The notes beneath the pieces are model-generated. The model searched no databases and was not told the DNA's origin. It saw only the letters and a list, made by a program, of their open reading frames with translations. The position numbers were made by a program, and so were the translations under genes. Positions 1 through 6,199 of a stretch of DNA of 9,038 bases are shown here, piece by piece; position 1 is the first letter of the stretch, and each line of letters begins with the position of its first letter. Origin of the DNA: Candidatus Brocadiia bacterium (GTDB lineage Bacteria; Planctomycetota; MHYJ01; WSZJ01). Where the stretch lies: contig JABWAY010000160.1 in assembly GCA_013360825.1 (NCBI GenBank), positions 1 through 9,038 of the forward strand. Reading direction: 5' to 3'.

Positions 1-58
1 CCGGCGCCGTCGGTCCCGCCGCGAGCGCGGCTTTCAGGCGCTCCTCGACCCCCGCCAT
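1..58 (-). CDS. Start of an unidentified gene, third in the minus-strand operon (partial)
   Basis: Only the first 19 codons are visible before the left edge; they read MAGVEERLKAALAAGPTAP. The ATG (58..56) lies one base after the thioesterase stop codon (62..60), so the two genes are almost certainly co-transcribed and probably translationally coupled. A G-rich stretch (69..65) six bases upstream could act as a weak ribosome binding site. The beginning looks like an amphipathic alpha helix (EERLKAAL). I do not recognise the family from so little sequence. Confidence rests on the tight operon spacing and an open, high-GC frame, not on similarity. Confidence 0.5.
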   Translation of the reverse strand, partial: MAGVEERLKAALAAGPTAP

Positions 59-59
59 C

Positions 60-479
60 TCACGCCCCCGCCGGGGGGGCCTCTTCGAACGCCGTCCAGC
101 GTTGACGCATCGCGTCATCGATCGGGCGCGGCTTCGCGTGCCCGGGGTCCATCATCACCAGCACCGTGCTCGCCTCCGCGCACCGGCGCCCGTCCGCGGC
201 GTCGATCGCGTACCCCAGCTCGAAGGACGTCGTCCCGAGCCGCCGGACCCAGACCGAAACGGTCAGCTCGTCCCGCCAGGTCGCGGAACTCCGGTAGTCG
301 ATTTCCACGCGGGCCAGCGTGAACGGAAAAATCTCGACGTCGCCGGCGAACGCCCGCCAGTACGCTTCCCGCGCGTTCTCCAGGTAGGTCAGGTAGACCG
401 CGTTGTTGACGTGCCGCAGCGCGTCCATGTCGCGCCAGACCGGCTTGACCCGCATCCGGAACGGCCGTTCCTGGCTCAC
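60..479 (-). CDS. 4HBT-fold (hotdog) acyl-CoA thioesterase, YbgC/FadM-like
   Basis: This 139-residue protein has the usual length of a single hotdog-fold thioesterase, a cytoplasmic enzyme class that hydrolyses acyl-CoA or related thioesters. The N-terminal signature WRDMDALRHVNNAVYLTYLE (about residues 15-34) matches the family's D-x-D...HVNN...YxxYxE pattern. Asp19 is the expected catalytic carboxylate by analogy with Asp17 of the Pseudomonas 4-hydroxybenzoyl-CoA thioesterase. The central part (about 50-105) has the alternating pattern of the hotdog sheet. I chose the GTG start at 479 because it has an excellent Shine-Dalgarno (GGAAGGAG, 494..487) seven bases upstream and overlaps the upstream stop as GTGA. 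An ATG at 455 would give a 131-residue alternative without that signal. The physiological substrate cannot be read from sequence. The usual Gly before His in the motif is Arg here. Confidence 0.88.
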   Translation of the reverse strand: MSQERPFRMRVKPVWRDMDALRHVNNAVYLTYLENAREAYWRAFAGDVEIFPFTLARVEIDYRSSATWRDELTVSVWVRRLGTTSFELGYAIDAADGRRCAEASTVLVMMDPGHAKPRPIDDAMRQRWTAFEEAPPAGA

Positions 480-1105
480 CGGGCGGCTCCTTCCGCGATC
501 GTCGCCTCCACGCACCCCGCCGGACAGGCGACCCGCCAGGCCGTCTCGGTATCGTGCTCGGGCGCGCGCGACCGGCCGTTCACCTCCAGCTCCGCGCCGC
601 AGGTCGGGCACCCCGTCCGCACCGTCCGGTCGCTCGAATACTGCTCGAACGCCCGCGCCACCGCCTGCCCCGCGGCCGTCCCGTCCGCTTCCCGCGCCGG
701 CTCGTTCCAGCCCCGTCCGCTCACCTCCATCCGGAACCACGCGTCCGGCGGCGCGCCCCGCCCGTCCGAAACCGCCAGCCGCTCCAGCCAGCCGTCCAGC
801 AGCGGAATCAGCGCCCCCACGTCCACACCCTTGTACCCGGACCGGTACGGGATCAGCTTCCGCCGCGCACTCCGGAACAGCCGCCATGCCGCACGCGGAA
901 ACGACGTCTCGATCCGGTGAAACGCCGCCGCAATCTGGATCAGCCCCTGCAGAAACAGGCGGTTCGGGTGCCCCTTCGGCTCCTCCAGCCACATCGCCTC
1001 CCATTCTTCGTGGGCCTCGAAGCGTTTTCCGCGGTTGAAGAGGTCGAACCCTTCGAGGAAGAGGCGGGCGCGCCAGTCTCCGGTCCTGTCGATCGCGTGG
1101 GTCAT
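476..1105 (-). CDS. DUF309 domain protein with C-terminal cysteine cluster
   Basis: This 209-residue protein opens with a DUF309 domain. Residues 19-40 carry the family signature (GFDLFNRGKRFEAHEEWEAM, then W39), and residues 51-63 (FLQGLIQIAAAFH) form the second conserved helix. DUF309 is a small all-helical domain of unknown function, seen in Thermus, Bacilli and many other bacteria. Beyond about residue 115 the protein departs from the minimal domain. Residues 160-200 contain CPTCG (Cys166, Cys169) and CPAGC (Cys194, Cys198), a CxxC plus CxxxC arrangement that could bind zinc like a zinc ribbon. The ATG at 1105 has an in-frame TAA twelve bases upstream, so it is the first possible start. 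It has no Shine-Dalgarno, and a -10-like GATAAT ends eight bases before it. The gene overlaps the thioesterase by four bases, which suggests a shared operon and possibly a shared pathway. Confidence 0.85.
   Translation of the reverse strand: MTHAIDRTGDWRARLFLEGFDLFNRGKRFEAHEEWEAMWLEEPKGHPNRLFLQGLIQIAAAFHRIETSFPRAAWRLFRSARRKLIPYRSGYKGVDVGALIPLLDGWLERLAVSDGRGAPPDAWFRMEVSGRGWNEPAREADGTAAGQAVARAFEQYSSDRTVRTGCPTCGAELEVNGRSRAPEHDTETAWRVACPAGCVEATIAEGAAR
487..494 (-). promoter_or_regulatory. Ribosome binding site for the thioesterase gene
   Basis: GGAAGGAG on the minus strand, inside the 3' end of the DUF309 gene, seven bases before the GTG at 479. It is the strongest Shine-Dalgarno in the window. 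It decides the thioesterase start in favour of the overlapping GTG over the downstream ATG at 455. Confidence 0.8.
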
Positions 1106-1113
1106 GGGTGCGG

Positions 1114-1119
1114 ATTATC
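1114..1119 (-). promoter_or_regulatory. Candidate -10 element for the DUF309/thioesterase operon
   Basis: GATAAT on the minus strand, eight bases before the ATG at 1105, differs from the consensus at one position. No convincing -35 sits 16-18 bases further upstream, where the sequence is C-rich. If used, transcription would begin at or within about two bases of the start codon and give a leaderless message, in keeping with the missing Shine-Dalgarno. Position and sequence are seen; function is inferred. Confidence 0.35.
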
Positions 1120-1126
1120 TCATCGT

Positions 1127-1168
1127 GGGGCGGGGAGGGACAGGGGTGCGGGAGGTGGGGTGGGGGGG
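1127..1168 (+). other. G-run array (potential G-quadruplex) in the DUF309/nrdJ divergent region
   Basis: Seven runs of three or more G occur within 42 bases on the plus strand: 1127-1130, 1132-1135, 1137-1139, 1143-1146, 1150-1152, 1157-1160 and 1162-1168. The first four are separated by loops of 1, 1 and 3 bases, a favourable geometry for a stable G-quadruplex. The array lies upstream of the nrdJ promoter and behind the probable start of the divergent operon. A second array of the same kind occupies 6373-6430. Confidence 0.6.
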
Positions 1169-1183
1169 AATCTGGAATCGGGC

Positions 1184-1212
1184 TTGACGGGGGACAGGGG
1201 AAATGTTACCCT
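1184..1212 (+). promoter_or_regulatory. Sigma70-type promoter for nrdJ
   Basis: TTGACG (1184-1189) matches the -35 consensus at five of six positions. It is followed, after the ideal 17 bases, by an extended -10: TGT then TACCCT (1204-1212). This puts the expected transcription start about seven bases after the -10, at or next to the A of the nrdJ start codon (1219). There is room for almost no 5' leader, so no riboswitch (for example a cobalamin riboswitch) can lie between this promoter and the gene. The spacer contains GACAGGGG, a word repeated elsewhere in the window. Confidence 0.65.
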
Positions 1213-1218
1213 TATGTT

Positions 1219-2946
1219 ATGCCCTCTGAGCTTTCCGCCAATGCGCGCCTGATCCTCGAGCGCCGGTATCTGCGCCGGGACGCGGCCGGCAGGCCCGTGG
1301 AATCGCCGGAGGCGCTCTTCCGCCGCGTCGCGGACGACATCGCTTCGGCGGAGGCGGTGTTCGGCCGATCCCCGCGCGAGCGGGCCGAGGACTTCTTCCA
1401 TCTCATGATGGAGGGAGAGTTCCTGCCGAATTCTCCCACGCTGATGAACGCCGGCCGGGACCTGCAGCAGCTCGCCGCGTGCTTCGTCCTCCCCGTCGAG
1501 GATTCGATCGAGTCGATCTTCGCAACCCTGCGCGCCGCGGCGCTCATCCACAAGTCCGGGGGTGGAACCGGATTCGCCTTCACGCGCATCCGGCCGAAGG
1601 GCGACCGCGTCGCCACCAGCCAGGGAACTGCGAGCGGCCCCGTTTCCTTCATGCGCGTCTTCAACGCCGCGACCGATGCCATCAACCAGGGCGGCTTCCG
1701 GCGCGGCGCGAACATGGCGGTCCTGTCGGTCGATCACCCGGACATCGAGGAGTTCATCGAGGCCAAACGGGGCACGGCCGAATTGACGAACTTCAACGTC
1801 TCCGTCCTCGTCAGCGACGATTTCATGCGCAAAGCCGCCGCCGGGGAGCCCTGGGGGCTCGTCAACCCGCGAACACGCCTCACGGTCCGCCACGTCGAGG
1901 CCGCGGGCCTCCTCGAGCGCCTCATCGACGCCGCCCACGCCACGGGCGAACCGGGGATTCTCTTCCGCGACCGGATCGAACGCGACAACCCCACGCCGAC
2001 GCTCGGCCGGATCGAGGCGACCAATCCCTGCGGAGAACAGCCGCTCCTGCCGTTCGAGGCGTGCACGCTCGGCTCCGTCGATCTCGCACGGTTCGTCACC
2101 CCCACCGGCTTCGACCTCGATCGCCTCCGCCGCACAGTCACGCTCGGCGTCCGTTTTCTCGACAACGTCCTGGAACGCTGCCGGTGGCCGCTCCCGCAGA
2201 TCGAGCGCCTCTGCCGCGCGAACCGGAAGATCGGCCTCGGCGTCATGGGATGGGCCGAGGCTCTCGTGCGACTGGGAATCCCCTACGACTCCGAGGAGGC
2301 GGTCTCCCTCGCCGACCGGACCATGGCGTTCGTCTCCCGCACGGCCCGGGCCGCCTCCTGCGACCTCGCCCGCGAGAGAGGCCCCTTCCCGAACTACGCC
2401 GTCAGCCTCCACGCCCGCGGCTGCGGATTCCCGCTTCGAAACGCCGCCGTCACCACGGTCGCCCCGACCGGCACCCTCGCCATCCTCGCCGGAACGAGCG
2501 GCGGCATCGAACCCCTGTACGCGCTCGCGTTCCGCAGGCAGGTGCTGGACGGGGAAGTCCTCGAGGACGCGCACCAGGGATTCGCGACGGCCGCCAGAGA
2601 CGGCGGCTTCGACACACCGGAAGTCCGGGAGGCTCTTCGCCGGCACGGCTCCGTCCGCGGCTGCTCCCGGGTCCCGGAGTCGGTCCGGCGCGTGTACGGG
2701 GTCGCCGGCGACATCTCCCCCGACTGGCATGTCCGGATGCAGGCCGCCTTCCAGCGCCATGTCGACAGCGCCGTCTCCAAGACGATCAACCTTCCACGGT
2801 CCGCCACCCGCGACGACGTCGCCGCGGCGCTCCGGCTCGCCTGGCGATCCGGATGCAAGGGAATCACCGTCTACCGGGACGGATGCCGCGAGGGCCAGGC
2901 CATGGCCACCGTCGCCGAATGCACGGGACCGGCCTGCGTCGCCTGA
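1219..2946 (+). CDS. nrdJ: Adenosylcobalamin-dependent (class II) ribonucleotide reductase
   Basis: This 575-residue cytoplasmic enzyme reduces ribonucleotides to deoxyribonucleotides using a thiyl radical made from adenosylcobalamin, so it works with or without oxygen. The active site is complete. Cys88 (in AACFVLP) and Cys282 (in EACTLGS) are the reducing pair, and Asn269, Cys271 and Glu273 (in NPCGEQ) form the radical/proton-relay centre. The 11-residue step from Cys271 to Cys282 equals that of Thermotoga maritima NrdJ (Cys322/Cys333). Other hallmarks are NSPTLMNAG (71-79), KSGGGTGF (112-119), VAPTGT (414-419) and the GCKGITVYRDG barrel end (545-555). The tail ends in CTGPAC (Cys568, Cys573), a CxxxxC pair like the re-reducing pair of Lactobacillus RTPR. 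There is no N-terminal ATP-cone and no long zinc-finger tail. The ATG at 1219 is chosen because of the promoter just before it; an in-frame ATG at 1108 would add 37 low-complexity residues. Confidence 0.95.
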   Translation: MPSELSANARLILERRYLRRDAAGRPVESPEALFRRVADDIASAEAVFGRSPRERAEDFFHLMMEGEFLPNSPTLMNAGRDLQQLAACFVLPVEDSIESIFATLRAAALIHKSGGGTGFAFTRIRPKGDRVATSQGTASGPVSFMRVFNAATDAINQGGFRRGANMAVLSVDHPDIEEFIEAKRGTAELTNFNVSVLVSDDFMRKAAAGEPWGLVNPRTRLTVRHVEAAGLLERLIDAAHATGEPGILFRDRIERDNPTPTLGRIEATNPCGEQPLLPFEACTLGSVDLARFVTPTGFDLDRLRRTVTLGVRFLDNVLERCRWPLPQIERLCRANRKIGLGVMGWAEALVRLGIPYDSEEAVSLADRTMAFVSRTARAASCDLARERGPFPNYAVSLHARGCGFPLRNAAVTTVAPTGTLAILAGTSGGIEPLYALAFRRQVLDGEVLEDAHQGFATAARDGGFDTPEVREALRRHGSVRGCSRVPESVRRVYGVAGDISPDWHVRMQAAFQRHVDSAVSKTINLPRSATRDDVAAALRLAWRSGCKGITVYRDGCREGQAMATVAECTGPACVA

Positions 2947-2988
2947 ACGGCCGGGGCTCTTTCCTCGCGCCCCCCTCGCCGCGTCGGG

Positions 2989-2994
2989 TAATGT
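2989..2994 (+). promoter_or_regulatory. Possible -10 element before the HEAT/cyclophilin gene
   Basis: TAATGT (2989-2994) fits the TAnnnT core of a -10 box and ends seven bases before the ATG at 3002. I see no -35 at the right distance. The 55-base gap after nrdJ has no Shine-Dalgarno near the start codon and no obvious terminator. The gene could be read through from nrdJ, or it could start its own leaderless message here. This is a weak call. Confidence 0.25.
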
Positions 2995-3001
2995 TGCGCC
3001 C

Positions 3002-5002
3002 ATGAAACCGATCCCCTTCGCCCTCCCGCTCATGGCCGCCGCCCTCGCCGGATGCGCTTCCAGCTCCGATCCGGAACCCTCCACACCTTCCGACCGCTCT
3101 TCCTCCACCTCCGTCCCGCCCGCGGAACTGGACACCATCCAGACGCTCGAGGATACGCGCGTCTCCGACGAGCGCCTGACCCGGCTGCTCGCCCATCCGC
3201 GTCCCGCCGTCCGCCGCCGCGCCCTCGTCGCCCTCGGCCGGGTCGCGGACCCGAAGACCGCTCCCGCGATCGCGGCTTCCCTCCAGGATGAAGACGCCAA
3301 GGTCGTGGGCGATGCCCTCTGGGCCCTCGGCCAGATCGGCGATGCCGCCGTGTTCGACTCGGTCCGCCCGTTCCTCGCGCATCCGTCCCCCGATATCCGG
3401 ATGCTCGCCCTCGACGCCGTCGGCCGCACGCGCCAGCCCGGATTCTCCAGCCACGTCTCCGCCGCCGCCAAAGATCCCTCCGCACGGGTCCGCGCCGAAG
3501 TCGGGATGGCCCTCTGGCGCCTCTCCGAAGGCACGGCGACCGACGCGGATAAACTCCGCCTGCAGGAAGCCGCCTCCGCCCTCGCCCCGCTCCTCGGCGA
3601 CCCCGACACCGCCGTCCGCTGGCGAACGGCGTGCGCCTGCACCCGCCTGGATTCCTCCCGCCTCGTCGCGGAACTGGAAAAGGCCTCGAACGATCCCGAA
3701 CCGCTCGTCCGCCTCTTCGCCGTCCGCGCCCTCGCGAAGAACCCCGGCGCCCCCCTGGCTCCGTTCCTCCGGACCGCGCGTGATGCGGATGCGCGCGTCG
3801 TGATCGAGGCCGTGGAGGCGCTGGCGCGGCGGTCCGAGCCGGAGGTCGTGGCGGCCCTCGAAGCCGCCGCCGCACGGGGGGAGAGCTGCTCGATCGCCCG
3901 CGCCGTGGAGCTTCTCGGCCACCGCAAGTCCGCCTCCCCCGCGGTCCTCCGCATGGCGTCCCGCCATCCGAGCGGCCTCGTCCGCGGCGCGGCCCTCCTC
4001 GCGGTCGCCCTGCAGGAGGGGGCCGCCCGGCTGGAGGAGGTGAGAGCAGGGCTGAGGAGTCGTTCGCTCCAGCACCGGCGGGCGGCGGCGCGTGCGCTCG
4101 TGGAAATCGGGACGCCGGAGGCCGCGGCGGACCTGGTGCGGATCATGGCGGAGGGGCCGCAGGATCTTCAGCTTCCCGCCCTGGAGGCCGCCGGAAACTG
4201 GACCGCGCGGCACCGCGAGCAGGCGAAACGGTGGGATCCGCTGCTCGTCGCGGCGCTCCGGGTGAACGATCTCGCCGTCCGTGCGACAGCGGCGGGGATG
4301 TTGAAGGGCCGGGTCGAACCGGAGTGGGGAGATGAGCTGGAGGCCGCTTACAACAAGAGCGGGTCCGCGGAAATGGCGGAGGTCCGTGCGGAGATTCTCA
4401 TGCGGCTGGGGGAGATGAAGCGTGGCGCGGCCCTGGCGCAGGCGGCGTTGAAGGATCCGTCATGGCCGGTCCGGGAGGCGGCGGCGGGGGTCATCCTCGC
4501 CTGCACCGGGGACGTCGTCGTCCCGGACCCGGAGGAGGCGAAAATTCCCGTCGCGACGCCGTGGGAACCGCTGCCCTACCAGGCGACGCTTCGCCTGGAG
4601 ACGACCCAGGGCGTGATCCGGATCCGCCTGCTGTCGGAGGCCGCGCCGGTTCATGCCTGGACGATGGCGCGCCTGGCCCGCCAGGGGTTCTACGACGGCC
4701 GGAGCTGGCATCGGGTCATCCCGAACTTCGTCGTGCAGGGGGGAGACCCCCGCGGGGACGGCTGGGGCGACGCGGGGTTCTCGCTGCGGGACGAGATTTC
4801 CAGGGAGCCGTACGGGGAGGGGACGGTCGGGATGGCGAAGTCGGAGAAGGACACGGGGTCGTGCCAGCTGTTCATCACGACCGTTCCGACGCCGCATCTG
4901 GACGGGCGGTACACGGTGATGGGCCGCGTCGTGGAGGGGCTCGACGTCGCGAGAATGCTCGAAGCGGGCGACGAGATCCTCAGAGCCACGATGGAAAAAT
5001 GA
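3002..5002 (+). CDS. HEAT-repeat lipoprotein with C-terminal cyclophilin-type peptidyl-prolyl isomerase domain
   Basis: This 666-residue protein starts with a lipoprotein signal: a charged N-terminus, a short hydrophobic core and the lipobox LAGC with Cys18, so it should be lipid-anchored facing the periplasm. A Ser/Pro/Thr-rich linker (19-45) follows. Residues about 55-500 are repeated helical pairs of the HEAT type, with recurring patterns such as hxxLxHPxPxVRxxALxALGRxxD (clear copies near 60-82, 94-113, 125-141, 232-246, 355-380, 480-500). Residues 526-664 form a cyclophilin domain. Arg571, Phe576 and Gln579 (in WHRVIPNFVVQGG) match CypA Arg55, Phe60 and Gln63. The CypA Trp121 and His126 positions are His632 and Tyr637, so low cyclosporin sensitivity is expected. 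The HEAT part may hold client proteins or partners near the isomerase; this is inference. Third codon positions shift from C-rich to G-rich around 3780-4020. Confidence 0.9.
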   Translation: MKPIPFALPLMAAALAGCASSSDPEPSTPSDRSSSTSVPPAELDTIQTLEDTRVSDERLTRLLAHPRPAVRRRALVALGRVADPKTAPAIAASLQDEDAKVVGDALWALGQIGDAAVFDSVRPFLAHPSPDIRMLALDAVGRTRQPGFSSHVSAAAKDPSARVRAEVGMALWRLSEGTATDADKLRLQEAASALAPLLGDPDTAVRWRTACACTRLDSSRLVAELEKASNDPEPLVRLFAVRALAKNPGAPLAPFLRTARDADARVVIEAVEALARRSEPEVVAALEAAAARGESCSIARAVELLGHRKSASPAVLRMASRHPSGLVRGAALLAVALQEGAARLEEVRAGLRSRSLQHRRAAARALVEIGTPEAAADLVRIMAEGPQDLQLPALEAAGNWTARHREQAKRWDPLLVAALRVNDLAVRATAAGMLKGRVEPEWGDELEAAYNKSGSAEMAEVRAEILMRLGEMKRGAALAQAALKDPSWPVREAAAGVILACTGDVVVPDPEEAKIPVATPWEPLPYQATLRLETTQGVIRIRLLSEAAPVHAWTMARLARQGFYDGRSWHRVIPNFVVQGGDPRGDGWGDAGFSLRDEISREPYGEGTVGMAKSEKDTGSCQLFITTVPTPHLDGRYTVMGRVVEGLDVARMLEAGDEILRATMEK

Positions 5003-5030
5003 CGCGGCCGGGGGAGAGCCCCCGGCCGCG
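4995..5030 (-). terminator. Intrinsic terminator for accA, in the convergent gap
   Basis: A perfect 12-bp stem (5003-5014 with 5019-5030) closes a four-base loop (5015-5018). Read on the minus strand, it is followed after three bases by five T residues (complement of 4995-4999), the classical form of a Rho-independent terminator for accA, whose stop lies 28 bases upstream. On the plus strand the same hairpin begins right after the stop codon of the HEAT/cyclophilin gene but is not followed by a T run, so it would be a weaker terminator or only a 3' stabiliser in that direction. Confidence 0.75.
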
Positions 5031-5058
5031 GTGTCCGTTCCGTGCGTGCGTCGCCGCC

Positions 5059-6162
5059 TCAGTCGGTCGACGTCCGGCGGCCCGGGGCGTCCGCATCCTC
5101 GGCCTCCAGCCCCTCGCCCATCTCGGCCGCGGCGACCTCGCCCGGCGTCGGCAGTTCGGCATCGAGCCCGGTCCGCCCCGGCGTGAGGCGCGAGATCTTC
5201 TCCTGCTCCTGCTCGATGTAGACGCCGATGTGGCGGTACTTCTGGTAGCGGCGCTCGATCAGCTCGTCCATCGGGATCGCCTTCAGCGCGTCGAGCGTCT
5301 TCACGATGTAGTCCTTCACCGTGGCCATCGCCGCGGCGGGGTCTGTGTGCGCGCCGCCCACCGGTTCCGGGATGATGTCGTCGAAAATCTTCAGCCGGAT
5401 CAGGTCCTTCGGCGTGAGTTTGAGCACGTCCGCCGCCTGCGGCGCCTTGTCGGAGCTCTTCCAGAGGATCGCCGCGCACCCTTCCGGACTGATGACGCTG
5501 AAGTAGGCGTTCTCCTGGATGGCGAGACGGTCGCCGACGCCGATGCCGAGCGCGCCGCCGGATCCGCCCTCCCCGATCACGATGCAGACGATCGGCGTCC
5601 GGAGGAGGGACATCTCGAAGATGTTTTCCGCGATGGCGTTCGCCTGCCCGCGTTCCTCGGCGCCGATCCCGGGATAGGCGCCCGGCGTATTGATGAGGCA
5701 GACGACGGGGAGGTGGAACTTCTCGGCGATCTTCATTTTCCGCAGCGCCTTCCGGTATCCCTCCGGGTGGGGCGAGCCGAAATTGCACTTGAGCCGGTCT
5801 TTCGTGTTCTTCCCCTTGCGCTGTCCGATGAACATCACGCGGTGGCCGCCGATCGTTCCCGGTCCGCAGACGATGGCTGCGTCGTCGCCGAAGTACCGGT
5901 CGCCGTGGAGTTCCTGGAAGCCTTCGACGAAGCCGGCGATCATGTCCATGGTGTCGGGGCGTCCGGCGTTGCGGGCGAGCTGGACGCGCTGCCAGGGGGT
6001 CAGGTTCGAGTAGATCTGGCGTTTGAGCGTTTCGATCTGTTTCTGGAGTTCGCCGATGTTGGCGGAGAAATCGACATCCAGCTGTTCGCTGACTTTCTTG
6101 AGCTCGACGATCTTCTGCTCGATGTCGCGGACGGGCTGTTCGAACTCGAGGAAATTGTCCAT
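5059..6162 (-). CDS. accA: Acetyl-CoA carboxylase carboxyltransferase subunit alpha
   Basis: This 367-residue cytoplasmic protein is the alpha half of the carboxyltransferase that moves CO2 from carboxybiotin to acetyl-CoA, giving malonyl-CoA for fatty-acid synthesis; it works with AccD. Residues 1-52 are the typical N-terminal coiled coil (FLEFEQPVRDIEQKI...). They are followed by DRYFGDDAAIVCG (88-100), IGQRKG (112-117), INTPGAYPGIGAEERGQ (157-173) and the glycine-rich oxyanion segment GEGGSGGALGIGVGDR (197-212), all diagnostic for AccA. The core ends near residue 320, the usual length. A further ~45-residue acidic, Pro/Ala-rich tail (about 323-367) is an extension likely to be disordered. 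The ATG at 6162 has a GAGGG Shine-Dalgarno (6177..6173) ten bases upstream. No accD, accB or accC is adjacent. A small coiled-coil gene ends 37 bases upstream and probably shares its promoter. Confidence 0.96.
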   Translation of the reverse strand: MDNFLEFEQPVRDIEQKIVELKKVSEQLDVDFSANIGELQKQIETLKRQIYSNLTPWQRVQLARNAGRPDTMDMIAGFVEGFQELHGDRYFGDDAAIVCGPGTIGGHRVMFIGQRKGKNTKDRLKCNFGSPHPEGYRKALRKMKIAEKFHLPVVCLINTPGAYPGIGAEERGQANAIAENIFEMSLLRTPIVCIVIGEGGSGGALGIGVGDRLAIQENAYFSVISPEGCAAILWKSSDKAPQAADVLKLTPKDLIRLKIFDDIIPEPVGGAHTDPAAAMATVKDYIVKTLDALKAIPMDELIERRYQKYRHIGVYIEQEQEKISRLTPGRTGLDAELPTPGEVAAAEMGEGLEAEDADAPGRRTSTD

Positions 6163-6199
6163 GCGTTCAGAACCCTCAGGGGCCGGTCCTGCAGCGGGG

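Noticed and set aside
64..80. Short GC hairpin at the end of the thioesterase gene, as a terminator
   Set aside because: The stem is only about six base pairs, lies inside the coding sequence, has no T tract, and the next gene begins immediately after.
453..455. ATG at 455 as the thioesterase start
   Set aside because: The upstream GTG at 479 has a strong GGAAGGAG site and a GTGA overlap with the preceding gene, so it is the better start.
102..920. A plus-strand frame opposite the thioesterase and DUF309 genes
   Set aside because: It is antisense to two genes with conserved motifs, and its translation is Arg/Pro/Ser/His-rich without domain signs.
1106..1218. A cobalamin riboswitch or NrdR box controlling nrdJ
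   Set aside because: The likely promoter leaves essentially no leader, the region is mostly G runs, and I see neither a B12-box-like segment nor paired NrdR-type motifs.
1120..4146. A 1008-codon open frame on the minus strand opposite nrdJ and the HEAT/cyclophilin gene
   Set aside because: It is antisense to two clearly recognised genes, has Arg/Ala/Ser-rich composition typical of shadow frames in GC-rich DNA, and shows no domain motif.
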